This document shows, one piece after another, positions 37,201-49,938 of a DNA stretch of 64,000 nucleotides. Numbering within the stretch: position 1 is the stretch's first letter; each line of letters opens with the position of its first letter. Location of the stretch: NCBI GenBank assembly GCA_016946835.1, contig JACVTC010000007.1:16001-80000 (forward strand). Reading direction: 5' to 3'. A model generated the notes under the pieces. It was not told the origin of the DNA, did not search any database, and was given only the letters and a program-made list of their open reading frames with translations. The stretch is from Neocallimastix lanati (nom. inval.). Lineage: Eukaryota > Neocallimastigomycota > Neocallimastigomycetes > Neocallimastigales > Neocallimastigaceae. A program made the position numbers and the translations under genes.

Positions 37201-37722
37201 TAATAAATAATAAATAATAAATAATAAATAATAAATAATAAATAATAAATAATAAATAATAAATAATAAATAATAAATAATAAATAATAAATAATAAATA
37301 ATAAATAATAAATAATAAATAATAAATAATAAATAATAAATAATAAATAATAAATAATAAATAATAAATAATAAATAATAAATAATAAATAATAAATAAT
37401 AAATAATAAATAATAAATAATAAATAATAAATAATAAATAATAAATAATAAATAATAAATAATAAATAATAAATAATAAATAATAAATAATAAATAATAA
37501 ATAATAAATAATAAATAATAAATAATAAATAATAAATAATAAATAATAAATAATAAATAATAAATAATAAATAATAAATAATAAATAATAAATAATAAAT
37601 AATAAATAATAAATAATAAATAATAAATAATAAATAATAAATAATAAATAATAAATAATAAATAATAAATAATAAATAATAAATAATAAATAATAAATAA
37701 TAAATAATAAATAATAAATAAT
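37201..37722. repeat. Heptanucleotide satellite (AATAAAT)n, about 74 copies
   Basis: About 520 bases of essentially perfect 7-bp repeat, readable as TAAATAA, AATAATA and so on depending on phase. It ends in degenerate TAATAATAAG sequence at 37723-37760. Most other microsatellites in the window are tri- or tetranucleotides, so this unit and its purity stand out. Confidence 0.95.
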
Positions 37723-37919
37723 TATAATATTAATAATAATAAGAATGATAATAAGATAAATAAATGAAATAATTATTTGATGTTAAAATACTCAAAACAA
37801 ATATTCGTAAACCGATAAACTAAGCTGAACCAACTTTTAACTTTAAATAACTAAAGCCATGATAATATAATTAATAATATAATAAGAAAAAAAAAATAAT
37901 AAAATTAATAAACAGAAAA

Positions 37920-38680
37920 CATATACTAACAGAGAAATTCTGGAGATTTTAAGAAGAATTTAGTTAATCGGAGCTGAGTTGATAGTAGGTATCAGAGTAG
38001 AATTCATCATCTTTAAAAGCATTAAGAATTTGATCATTTAAGGAGGTAACCAGAGAAGTAATTGGTACAAAAGATTTCAGGTCGAAGAACAAGTAAAGGG
38101 AGTATCGCAAGATGAGAAATCATTATTGCTTAAGGCGTAATCCGGAGGTCGAGATAAAACATCGAGATTACCATTAGCAAAACCAGAACAATAAACAATT
38201 TTAAAATTAAATTCGAAAAGGAATAATTCCCAACAAACAAGTCTTTGAATCATCTTTTCATTTTTTTTTCTAATAAAATAGGTTTCAATGATCTGAAAGG
38301 ATAGTAAAAGGAATGGAAGTGCCCTTAAGGAAATGTCGCCAATATTCAAGAGAGGAGACGATAACAAGAAGCTTTTTATCATAGTTCTTTTCAGAAGAAG
38401 TAAGGAATCTAGAAAAGAAAGCAACAGGATGAACTTTGTTATCTTTGGGATGTCTTTGAGAAAGGATGTCTCCAATAGCAAAATCAAGAATAGCACAGTA
38501 GGAAGGAAGAACATAAAAATAAGTTTTATTACAGCTAGGCATCCTTTAAAGAATTGATGATCACCTGCAAAACCGTCCTTAAATATAGGATTTTCTTGGT
38601 TATAGTTGTCTATAGAAATGAATAAAGTAGAATATAAATTAATGGTACTAATGTAGATTTTCAAAGGTAGAATTTTTTTT
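37920..38680 (-). mobile_element. Ty3/gypsy Pol relic (RNase H and connection region)
   Basis: On the minus strand, 38542-38285 reads [58 protein letters not shown] and FTILSDH. This is the Ty3/gypsy RNase H pattern (DAS-FAIGAVLSQ, HPVAFYSRKL, NYD-KELLAIV, WRHYLEG, LTDH). A shift near 38285 leads into RLVCWELFLFEFNFKIVYCS and GFANGNLDVLSRPPDY, matching RW-LFL-FNF-IVYRPG--N-ADALSR. Another shift near 38090 leads into the linker SFVPITSLVTSLNDQILNAF. The integrase is not found downstream, where a 7-bp satellite begins 200 bases on. At least three frame breaks make it non-functional. Confidence 0.85.
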
Positions 38681-38689
38681 TTTAATATT

Positions 38690-38737
38690 TATACAAGTAT
38701 TTTTTTATTCATACCAAATCAATTTATAAATAAAATT

Positions 38738-38769
<32 letters not shown>

Positions 38770-39880
38770 CTTTTGTATTAAAAATTTAAAATTATTGTTG
38801 AACCAGAATTAACCTTTTTAATTTTTAATTTTTGAACTAATTAATAATAATATTAAATTATAATTAAAATTATCAGAATTAAAATATTATATTAATAATT
38901 ATGATCTAATTTATTATTATTTTTTTTATTTATTAATTTATTTTTTTATTAAAATTTTTTAATTTTTATTCGTATATTTATTTTCTTCAATGATCAAATT
39001 TTATTAGTATTATTATTATTTCAATAATTATTATTAATTTTATTTTTATCACAGTTACTGTTATTATTATTATTTTTTATTGCAATTATTATTATTATTA
39101 TCATAATTAATATTTTTATTATAGTAAATATTACAATTATTATTATATCATTTATATCTTGTATATATAATTTTTCATCATCCAAATATAATGTTCTTTC
39201 CTTTCTACTTATTTTTTTTAAAGATTATTATTAAGTGGAATGAATTTTTACTATTGAATAAGCATTTATATTAAAAATTTATAAAAGGAATATTTCCATT
39301 TTGTTATTATTATATCATTCATATCTTGTATATATAATTTTTCATCATCCAAATATAATGTTCTTCCCTTTCTATTTATTTTTTTTTTTAAAGATTATTA
39401 TTAAGTGGAATGAATTTTTACTATTGAATAAACATTTATATTAAAAATTTATAAAAAGAATAATGCGTCAAACATGGATATTCATATATAGTAGAGTCAT
39501 TATTAGCTTAAGAGTATCACCAATAAATCTTTTTATTTATTAATAAATTAATAAATAAGATATTTTAAATATTTTACTTTGTTTATAAAAAAAGACTGAA
39601 TAATTAATATTTATTTATTTGTATTAATTAAACTTAAATAATAAAAATAAATAATAATTAATTAATTATAAATAAAAATTAAATATAATAAAATATAAAT
39701 AATATAAATATTTAATTAAATATAAATATAAATATTTTCATAAAGATACTTCATTTATATATAAAAATAAAAAAAAAAAAAAAAATTTAAAACTAGCTTA
39801 TTCATAAAAATTATAATTAATTAAATAAATGATTAAATAATAATTAGTAAAAAAATTAAATAAATATTTTTTCACTTTTT
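38690..39880. other. AT-rich non-coding DNA with a direct duplication
   Basis: A segment of about 150 bp (TTATATCATTTATATCTTGT through AAAGATTATTATTAAGTGGA and TTTACTATTGAATAA) occurs at about 39138-39290 and again at about 39308-39462 with few differences. I see no gene. Confidence 0.6.
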
Positions 39881-39885
39881 GAATA

Positions 39886-40159
39886 TTAAAAAATAAAATA
39901 TATTCTTAAAAATACTATATAATTAAATAAACTAATTAAATATATAATAAATAAATGATTCATTATGACCCTTTCATACTCCGCAGGGTACATATCAGTC
40001 ATTACCACATTTTCTATTGTGCTCTTTGGAAACGTTTGTAGTGTTGGTTGGTACGTTATCTTACCCTCCACTATTAATATGAGGTGGAGTAAGAGTAGGT
40101 TTTACTAGTCGACGCTTTGCCCCTTCCCTTGAGCTATCCCCAAGCTATTAGTTCCAATA

Positions 40160-40160
<1 letters not shown>
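39886..40160 (-). other. Less AT-rich patch, possible gene fragment
   Basis: A short minus-strand frame (40071-39886) begins MEGKITYQPTLQTFPKSTIE and NVVMTDMYPAEYERVIMN before dissolving into AT-rich sequence. The composition up to 40160 is ordinary. It could be debris of a retroelement or a gene; no family recognised. Confidence 0.25.
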
Positions 40161-40164
<4 letters not shown>

Positions 40165-40190
<26 letters not shown>

Positions 40191-40410
40191 TTTTTTATTT
40201 TTTTATGTTTGATTTATCTCAATAATAACTTTTTCAAACTTTTCTTCCTCTAACTCTTTTTACCATACCTTTGTTCTTTCTCTTTATTCTCATCCAAGAA
40301 TGATTCTATCTTTTGAATTTCACCACCCTTTTCTTCAAGATCTTTTTTTTTTTTTTATGGATATTTCTTCCCTATTTCATGGTCCTCATCTCGGTAGGTT
40401 TTTATCTTAT

Positions 40411-40451
<41 letters not shown>

Positions 40452-41447
40452 AAGAGTAACACGGTATAGAAGAAGGGATATGGACTATTTAAGAGATTTT
40501 TTATGATACATTTGGAACTCTTTCCTCACAAAAAAGCATTTTTTGGCCTAATATATAACACAAAAAACCAACAACCAGCAAATGTAAAAATATTCGAAAA
40601 AGATCTCAAGATAAAACATAGATACAAACCTTTGAGTTTCTTTTAATATAGTTCCTGTGTATTGTTTTCTTTTTCAGCATTTTAGTCATCAACTTTTGTT
40701 AATAGAAGAGGAATCAATATACCATATAACATTGCAGTATTGAATAAAGATTGGATACCTTTAGAATTATTCTTATTTGAACCTAAAAGTGAAGATAAAA
40801 TATAAACCATTATTAATAATATATGATTGAATAAATATCTTTCAAAAGAAAAAGAAACCTTGTTGGATAAAAAAAAAAAAAAAAAAAAAAAACTAGAAAA
40901 TGAAAACTATGATTTTTTTCTGATTTTTTGACCACAATTTCATATTTACTTAAAAATATCATTAATATAAAATAATTAAATTATATAGGAGATGAGGGGC
41001 AACTTTATCTTATACTACAGTGAATAAGAAACTCATTTGATAACATTTTAAGATAACGAGCTCTTCTAACTTTTGATATAAAGTACAAATTTGATATGAA
41101 ATTAAAAATTGAATAGATGAAATATTTTTGTTAGAATATTGAATATGGGAACAGAGTTATTCATTTTTTTTTTTTTTTTATTGGGATCAAAGGAAAGCTA
41201 CATATGTGAATTTACCTTGAAATTTCCTTCTTTGACAAATTTCATACCAAATATCATCAACTTTAATATTTGATATGATTACAGTATATGTCTAAATTGT
41301 TTATTTTTATATTCGCCCATTATTTATTTTTATTTTTATTTTTATTTTTATTTTTATTTTTTTATTTTTTTTTCTATTTTTTGTTTTTCTTTATTTTTTA
41401 ATTAAATTGTTTGGTTATATTCATCTTTGTTTTTTAATAATAAATTA

Positions 41448-41486
<39 letters not shown>

Positions 41487-41740
41487 TATTATTATTATTA
41501 TTATTTCTATAAAAACTAAAATTTTAGATATTTTTCTTTTTTTATATAATTTTAAAATTTTATTATTAATTATTATTATTATTATTATTATTTTTATTAT
41601 AAATTATTAATGAATAATAAAAACAATTGAAAAATAATTTTAGAATAGTCTCTTATTTTAAAATTTACTATTCTTTATACTTTCTTATACAACGACTAAG
41701 TATGATAAATAGACTATGGAATATACTTTATATTAAAGTA
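40165..41740. other. Non-coding DNA with faint gene debris
   Basis: T runs lie at 40166-40190 and 40411-40447. One plus-strand fragment (about 40694-40800) reads FVNRRGINIPYNIAVLNKDW and IPLELFLFEPKSED before a stop, with protein-like composition but no recognised family. ATT microsatellites lie at 41448-41500 and 41570-41600; the ORF at 41407-41610 is only this low-complexity sequence. Confidence 0.4.
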
Positions 41741-41744
41741 TCCT

Positions 41745-42488
41745 TTTTAGCTTTTTTTTATTACAGCAACCACAGATACAACATAAAAATATTGAAAAAG
41801 CTAAGGTTAACAAGAAAGCAAAAGTAGTAATTGCAGAATTTATTGTGCCATCGGAATTACTAGGACCTAAATCTTATATTAAGCACTTTCCTCTACCACA
41901 TATTTTTGAAGAACATTCATTATCATTTTTGCATGTATCGTATCTTGCTTTACCACAGTACATATAAGAACCTTTTTTTCTTAAAAGACCTGGTGAAGTA
42001 TATATATCGTCACACTGTGTTACAGGGGCGTTTTCATTACAAACACACCAATTATTCATACATTTACCATATAAACATTGCGTGTTCGTAGTACAATTAT
42101 ATGAAAAACAGGCATTATTATTACAAAATAAATTGGAGTCGGATTCATTTTTTTCAAATGTTTAAATAATATATAAATAATATATAAAGAAATATTTCCA
42201 TTTTTATCCGGAATTTCGATAAAAAGTTTAGAATATTGATAATCCATATATGCACAAATATCATTTTTACAGTAATGGCTAATATAATATTCATCATAAA
42301 TACCTAAAACATCATCTTTAGTTCTTATATTAGAATCTTTGTATAAATATATAAAATCCTCTTTTTTTTTTTTTTTTTTTTTCGAAATTAGTAATATTTT
42401 CATAAGTATATATTATTTTATTATTTAAATCGAAAGTACTAATAATTTTAACAATAAAAGAAACTATAAAAAGAACATATTTAAACAT
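41745..42488 (-). pseudogene. Broken Cys-rich type I membrane protein, relative of the 27.3-28.2 kb gene
   Basis: Starting at 42488 on the minus strand, the gene opens with a signal peptide, MFKYVLFIVSFIVKIIST. It reaches a Lys run encoded by about 21 A (42362-42382), where the frame changes. It continues with GIYDEYYISHYCKNDICAYM and YSKLFIEIPDKNGNIS. A second shift at an A run near 42150 leads into SNLFCNNNACFSYNCTTNTQ, CLYGKCMNNWCVCNENAPVT and YDTCKNDNECSSKICGRGKC. A TAA follows at 41874-41876. The same frame continues past that stop with SAITTFAFLLTLAFSIFLCC and ICGCCNKKK, a membrane helix and basic tail, to a stop at about 41745. The plan matches the intact paralogue. The stop would release an ectodomain lacking its anchor. 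Confidence 0.7.
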
Positions 42489-42539
42489 TGTTATTATCCA
42501 ATATAATAAAATTTCTAAAAAATATATTAAACAAAACAA

Positions 42540-43561
42540 TCCATTTAAGGCAAATAGAATAGAATAAATATTTCATAAGATATCAGTATAATTAAGCCTG
42601 AAATAAATTTAAGAAATACAAATATTTCTACTAGTACGATAATTGGTCAAACCCGTAATTAAATGGCTGAAATATTATTATAAAATATATTTTAATATAG
42701 GTATAAAAAAATTATTATATGATTAACTAGTCAAAATTTATTAAAATATATTTATGTAATTTTTTTTTTATAAAGCTATATATATAGTAGAAAACTCTGA
42801 ATCTGAAAAAGTATTCCAAAAAAAAAAAAATTAATTTAAATACAATATATCAATATTTTGACTGTATTTATTTAGTATAATTTGATTATTGTTTGTTGAA
42901 TAGTATGTTTTTATAATTTTAAAATGATATTAATTCTATATTTTTATAATAATAAATATTATTGCATGTAATTTAAACAGATTTTCAGAATTTTAGAATA
43001 TTAAAATAAATATTTATATAAAATTAATAATTCATTCTAAGGCTTTAATTATGAAAAAGTTGTCATTAATTATTATTATTTTTTCAAAAAAAAACTGAAT
43101 ATAATAAGTATAATTGGAATTTAAATATTGAAATACGAATTTTTATACCTTGTCTTGACGAAAATAATAGCTAAACTAGTTCTAAATATTGCTTCAGTAA
43201 AGAAAGATAATAATCCAATAATTAAATATGTAATTAAGTATTTATAAATATTATTTTATATTTCTTTAAGACCTTTAAAATTTATTTCTTTTTAATTTTT
43301 ACATTATATTATATAATTGTTTAAAATATAATATTATTATTAATTTTGGTAATATTTTTTTAAAAGAATATTAAATACCAGATCATAAAAAACACTTAAT
43401 ATATCACAGAGTCTATTTATCAATATAGGTAAAGAAAAAAAAAATAAATAAAATAAAATAGAAAATTTAAACTCTAATAGAAATAATACAAAAGTCTTTT
43501 TTATTAACAAACCTGTATGATTCAAAATAATTAATTCTTTTACTTGGTCTTACCTTTTTTT

Positions 43562-43618
<57 letters not shown>

Positions 43619-44096
43619 AATTCTTGTGAAAAAAAATAAAATATAATAAATTGTTTGATAATATATATATTTTAATTATTAATACTAAAGAATATAAAAT
43701 ATTTATTATAATAATAAAAAAATAATAAGTTTTAAAATATTTATATTAATATTTATCTTTATTTTTTTATTTAATTTTTATTATCTAATTTTTTTTTTTA
43801 AACTCTAAGAAAAAAAAAAAAATAAAAAAATAAAATAATATGAAATAAAATAAAATTTTATTTTCTAATTTTTTTTTTTTTAAACTCGAAGAAAAAAAAA
43901 AAAAAAACATAAAATAAAATAAAATAAAATAAAATAAATGAATAAATAATGAGATTTTTATCAATATATATAAATATTATCAATATATATAAATATTATC
44001 AATATATATATTTTCTATTTTTTATATATTTTTATTATTATAAAGGTTATTTCATTTATATATTGTAAATTATATGTATGTTTTACATTTTATTTT

Positions 44097-44127
<31 letters not shown>

Positions 44128-45640
44128 ATTTTAATTTTAATTTTAATTTTAATTTTATCTATATCATATATAATTATATATTAATTATAAAAATAAATTA
44201 AATTATTTAGAAAAAAAGAAATATTTTAGGATTACCCCAAAGTATAAAAAAAAAATCAATTAATAAAATAACATAAAATTATTAGAAAATTAACTTTTTT
44301 TTTTTTTGTGTGTATGTTTTTTTTTAAGAAAAAATAATATAAATTAACTTTTTTTTTTTTGTATACAAGTAATGTTCATTACCATATGAACTTTTTTTTT
44401 CTGAATTTATTTTTACAATTTATTTTTTGAATAGTAACTTTTTATTTCACATTTTACTCTTTAAAAAAATAAATAAAAGTTTCAAAGTTTCTTAAAATAT
44501 GTTGCGGTTATTAAATAAAAATTTTTTTTTTTTTATTTCACATTTTACTCTTTAAAAAATAAATGAAAGTTTCTTAAAACATTTTGCGGTCATAAAATAA
44601 AAATAAAAATAAAAAAATAAAAAAATAAAAAAAAAAAATAAATAAAAATTTTTATTCAAGTAAACTTAAAGTATGAATTGAAATTGTATTATCATTGGTT
44701 GAAATAAATTAAAAAAACCATAAGAATTCTTTTTTAATTTTAATAATTATTAACTTTATTTTATAATAAAAATAAAAATTTTTTATTTTAAAAATTTTTT
44801 TTTTTTAAACTTTTAATTATATTTTTTATTAAAAAATTAAAAAACACAATTTATTTTAAAATATAATTTATTAAAATATTATAAATATTTTTAAAAAATT
44901 AATTTGTTTTTAAATTTGAAAAACATTTGTAATATAGATTTTATTATAATTAAATATTACTTTCTTTTATTTACTATGAATTATATTCATTTTTTATTTT
45001 ATTACATACCAATTATATATTTATTTACATACTAATTATATATTGATTTACATATTAATTATATATTTATTTAAATACTAATATAATATTTATTTAAAAT
45101 CAAAGTTCAAAAATTCACTGTTCAAAATATAATTATTTCAATTATATTAATTTATTGATTAGTAAATTAATAATAAATTTAAAAAAAAAAAAATATTAAA
45201 TAAGATTAAATAATTTGTTTAAAAGAATTATTAAAATATTTAATAATTATTAACATATTATTAGTTATCTTTTTTTTTTTTTTTCTTTATATAGATAAGA
45301 ATTGTGGATTATTTTTATATATTTAAATAATTATATTTGTAATTTTTTTTTTTTTTTTTTATTTTTTTTAAAGTATATTAATTATTTTATATAAATAGTT
45401 TTATTTTTCCTGAAATTTTAAAAATATTAAATTTTATAAAATATAGTTGTTTGAATAAATTTAATATATAAATAATTTTATAATTTAATATTACAGGTAA
45501 TAAAAATAATTAATAAATTTATAAATAATATATAAATAATATTCAAATATTAGTGTACTTTATTTTATTATATTTTGATAATTAAATAAAATATTATAAA
45601 ATAAAATAATTATTTCTATAAAATGAAAATCAAACCAAAG
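42540..45640. other. AT-rich non-coding DNA
   Basis: No gene is seen. A T run of about 52 lies at 43566-43617. A duplicated segment (TTTATTTCACATTTTACTCT to TTGCGGT) lies at about 44440-44510 and 44532-44592. A minus-strand ORF at 43340-43525 is not supported by composition. Confidence 0.5.
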
Positions 45641-45719
45641 TTTAATAATATTGTATATATATATTTCTTTTTTATCTATTTATTTTGTAGGAATATAGTA
45701 AAGTAAAAATAAAAATAAA

Positions 45720-45866
45720 ATGGATAAACACTTCTATATTCGACTTTTCATATTTGTTATATTTTTATTAAGTTTTATTATTGGAATTATTAAATTAATA
45801 TTAACATGTGTAAAAAAAAGTAAATACAAAAATAATATTCGAAAGCAAGAAAATGGTCAATATTAA
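45720..45866 (+). CDS. Possible small single-pass membrane protein
   Basis: Forty-eight codons start MDKHFYIRLFIFVIFLLSFI, continue with a hydrophobic helix to LILTCVKK and end in a polar tail (SKYKNNIRKQENGQY). Upstream, GTATATATATATTTC through TTTTGTAG (45652-45690) has the form of a short intron that would lie in the 5' leader. The polar, Cys-containing tail argues mildly for coding. There is no homologue I can name and chance occurrence is possible. Confidence 0.3.
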   Translation: MDKHFYIRLFIFVIFLLSFIIGIIKLILTCVKKSKYKNNIRKQENGQY

Positions 45867-45903
45867 AATAACTTTATAAATATTTAACGAGGAATATATA
45901 TAA

Positions 45904-46117
45904 TTTTAAAATGACCAACTATTTCTTTACATCTATTATTAGTATTTACTCCAAATAAAAATTTCAAAATATATTAAATATAACTCCACTTTAAAATAAT
46001 ATATAAATATTTTTAAAATGACCAACTATTTCTTTACATCTATTATTAGTATTTACTCCAAATAAAAATTTCAAAATATATTAAATATAACTCCACTTTA
46101 AAATAATATAAATATTA
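45904..46117. repeat. Tandem duplication, period 107 bp
   Basis: ATGACCAACTATTTCTTTAC starts at 45911 and again at 46018; the two copies run through AACTCCACTTTAAAATAATA. No coding frame is seen in the unit. Confidence 0.9.
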
Positions 46118-46119
46118 AT

Positions 46120-47046
46120 AATTTATAGTATATATTAAACTTGACTTATAAAATAGTAAAATACAAAAAAAAAAAAAAAAAAAAAAAATATTATTTATGA
46201 TAAATATAATATTTTAAAATGTGATAATTTATTTATTTTATCTTAAATTTATTTCTCTTTATACATATTAAATTTTGACATTCAGTAAAACTCAATTTTT
46301 ACTTGAATAAATTTATAATTTATTTATGAAAAATAAATAAATTTGATTTAAAAATATATTTACAAATAATATTTAAAAATAAGCTAATAATAAAAATAAT
46401 AATAAATACAATAATAAAATCGATAATAACAATAACTCTAGTAATAAAAAAATATATATCTGGAATATATATTTTTTTTAAAAAAAAAAAAAAAAGATAC
46501 ATATAAATAAAAAGAATATAAATAATATGAAATAAATATAAAATAAATATAAATTAAATATATAATAAAAATTTAATAATTATTAAATAAAAATAAAATA
46601 AATGAAGGAGAGTTGCATTTCGGAACATTGGCTTTATATGAAATTTAAATAAATTTATATATAACCCCTTAAATTATATTAAATAAATAAATATTTAATT
46701 TTAAAGATATATTTTAATGTTTTTTTTTTTTTTTTTTGTTAAAATAAAGATAAAATAATATTTAATAATATTTAATTTTAAAGAAAAAAAGGTTTAAGAG
46801 AAATTGTTTTTGAAGTTTAAAATTTAAAAAAAAAAAAAAAAAAAAATTAACACATTTGTATTTATTTACAATCATTTAAAAAAAAAGAAATAAAAATGTG
46901 GTGCGTTAAATTACAAATTAATTTTTATTTATAAGTCACCCTTCGAAATAAAATCCATTCAAAATAAATATGTAATAAATATATATAATAAATATGTAAT
47001 AAAAAATTAAAATTAATAAATTAATTATTTTAATATATTTAAAATT

Positions 47047-47089
<43 letters not shown>

Positions 47090-47430
47090 TGAATATATAT
47101 ATATATACGGATCATAATAATATTATTTTAAATTATATAAATAAAATAAAAATATGTAAAGCAAAACTCTCATTTTTAAAATTTTGCCTTATTATTAATT
47201 TTTTTTAATGTTAATTAAATATATTTTGTTATTTATAATTTAATAGTCCAAAAAACTATAAGACGATTAATATTTCATAATTTGTCTTAACTTCAAACCA
47301 AAGAATCTTTAACTTTCTTCAATTTTTATACTGAAAGAATATTAAAGAAGTTATTATTAATAATTAAAAAAAAAATAATTATTTTTTTTCTTTTTTTCTT
47401 TTTTTTTTTTTCTTCTTCTTTTTTTTGCAA
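46120..47430. other. AT-rich non-coding DNA with a possible transposon-end relic
   Basis: At 46606-46632, GGAGAGTTGCATTTCGGAAC followed by ATTGG resembles the terminal repeat of the MITE at 19619-19831. The far end was not found with confidence. T runs lie at 46720-46738 and 47051-47086. No gene is seen. Confidence 0.4.
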
Positions 47431-47439
47431 AATGAGTTG

Positions 47440-48020
47440 AAGTATGAGTCGAACCTATGAAATAATGGTCATGGACAAGTTAACTTAAACAATAGATCAT
47501 GGTTCTAACTTCACTAACGGAAGACCTCGTTCCACTTCTTGACACAAACTCTACAGTTTCCTTTATCTACTTGACATCCGTAAACGTCCTTGGTCGTCTA
47601 TTGCAATGGACTTTAATACTGGTCTACCTAAATCTAACTAATGGTTTCACCTGTGTTTTTGTGGTTACTGATTGCTTAACCAATGATATGTCATTTGATT
47701 CCCTTTCCCAAATGTTCCTTCTGTCTCTGATACTGTTTCCTGCATTCCTCAACAACCCTATTTTCCACTTCTACTTCCTGATGATATTCTCTCCGGTAGA
47801 GGGACTTAATTCACTTTTTAAATATTTAGACTGCTGTCTGTAAAAGGACTTAGTATTACTTTAAAATTTTTTCTTCTCCATTCCATCATCAAAACTGACG
47901 AATTAACGGAGAAAGTAATTGAAAGGATATCCACTTTCTGAAGCATCATGGGAACCTGAAGAAAACCCTAACTATTCTGAACTTCTTGAAGAATTCAATA
48001 AAAGTAATTCAATTGAATAA
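47440..48020 (+). mobile_element. Ty3/gypsy chromovirus relic: integrase core joined to chromodomain
   Basis: In shifting frames, about 47575-47830 reads RKRPWSSIAMDFNTGLPKSN, NGFTCVFVVTDCLT, VPSVSDTV, FLNNPIF and LPDDILSGRGT, matching gypsy integrase (RPW-SIAMDFITGLP, FVVTDRLTK, HGLPDDIVSDRG). After about 90 bases with HSIIKTDELTEKVIE (the HPQTDGQTERV block), the frame jumps directly to KGYPLSEASWEPEENPNYSE and LLEEFNK, ending at TAA 48018-48020. The latter is a chromodomain C-terminus (WKGY--SEASWEPEENL). About 200-250 residues of the usual integrase C-terminal region are missing. Several shifts make it dead. Confidence 0.85.
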
Positions 48021-48900
48021 TCAACAATCTCTTATGATTTTATTTTTTTTTAATAATAATATTTTAATTCATATAATTAAATATATATTTTAACGTTATT
48101 TTATTATAAAATTGATTATAATAATATTATTATAATCAATATTAACTTAATGAACCTTACTTTATCATATAACTTTATTATTATGTAAAATTATTATTCT
48201 ATTCCATGTATCATTTATTATTATTATCAATATACTTTAGGCATTTTAAAAGAAATTTACACTTTAAATTTTAATTTTTATTTTTCAAAGTATAATTTTA
48301 TGACTTAAATTGAAGATTCTTCCGGTATCAGAATCCTGGAGGAGGAGAATCATCTATAATTAGTAAAAAGAGTTGTCATAGTCTGGTGGTAACACAATAT
48401 GACAATCAAGACGACCTTGGCTTTGACTTATACCCTTTCCAAATCTATAATAGTTTTAGTTCAATATAACTAGACTATTTTGTAGAAGGTATTAGTGCTT
48501 CTTCGGTTAAAATTCCATAACCCAATGAAACGATAAAATTCTATTTTAATAATTATTTTTATCATTTTTTTTTTCTCTATAAGATTCATTTTCCCCTGAA
48601 AAAAACTCAACTTTCATCGAACCAAACTTTTTTAGAAACAGTTTTTCCCGAAAGAGTATAAATATGTGTGAATTTCGCAGCTAAAAATAATTTTTTTTCT
48701 TTGTAAATTTATTAATTAATAATTAGCTTATAGGTAATTTGAAACATGACAACAACTAATTAATAATATAAAATATTTTATATTTAATAAAATTAAAAAA
48801 AAAACAAATAGTTTCTCTTAAAACAAATTACTTATTCTAAGTGTTACAAACCTATTGGTTAACCAACTTGTCACAACACCAAGAATAACACATTCTTTAA
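48021..48900 (+). other. Probable retroelement 3' flank and LTR-like sequence
   Basis: A frame fragment FFRYQNPGGGESSI at about 48310-48350 is typical of the tail of gypsy Pol. GGAGGAGGAG (48338-48347) could be the polypurine tract. TGTCATAGTCTGGTGGTAAC begins at 48374 and carries an internal inverted pair TTGTCAT/ATGACAA, as an LTR start would. A later GAGTATAAATATG at about 48652 could be an LTR TATA box. Boundaries are not certain. Confidence 0.35.
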
Positions 48901-48929
48901 CGAAATCAAACCGTTAATTGAAAAAAAAA

Positions 48930-49907
48930 AATAAGTCAACTACATCAAATCAACAACACAAACTGAAGAAGACAATAATAGCTTAAGCAAACAAGAACTC
49001 TTACAGTAATTTTAGAAACAATGAAATTTTATGGACTTATGATTATAGGATATTCTGAATACATCACTTGTAACAAACGCATTTTAAAGGATTTTCTTAA
49101 ATAGAAGACTCAAGTGAAACATGCTAACAATTTTATTTGTAAATTACAAGGAATTAAAATAGAACCTTCGAAGGTAAAAACAATGACAAATACACTCGAC
49201 TTGATTAAGTTTACTCTTCCAATAATATAAATAAGAACTTACTTAGTGGAATCTTACTTCCAAAGCACAGGATTTTACATTAAAATTAATATAAATTAAC
49301 AATAATACAAAGTTAATACTTAAAGAAATCGATAAATATACTGGCAAGAGTGCAAAAAAAAAAATCATAGAAACATACACAGCAGAAGAAACAGATATAA
49401 TTAGAATACCAAATAAACGAAATTGATTCAACAATTAATAGAATGCCTAACCAAAACAACGACAACCGCAAGCTAGATGAATACAAAAAAATAAAAAAAA
49501 AAAAAATCTCTGGCATAGACAATTAGGTCATTTTCCACCATGATAGCTACTCCGAAATACTTATAATTATCCAACATCAAGAAACATGATTGTTATTAGT
49601 ATGCAAAATGGCTAAATTTAAAAGACTATCACAAAATGGTAATCTCCCAAATGAAACCAAAATTTTAGAAACTATACACTCAGATCTCATCGGACTAATT
49701 AATATTTATATTATTTCTAGGACAGGAAAAGGATTCCAATTAATATTTATAAATGAACTCTCAAGAAAATCATGGATATACTTTTTGGAAGAAAGGAAGG
49801 ACCTAATTAAAACCATTACCCAATTTCTCAAAAATATATATAACTATTCATTACAATGAATAATGGCAACATCAAATTTTTTTCAAAACACATAATCGTT
49901 TAGAATT

Positions 49908-49938
<31 letters not shown>

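Noticed and set aside
37201-37722. CRISPR-like array
   Set aside because: Uniform 7-bp units without spacers; simple satellite.
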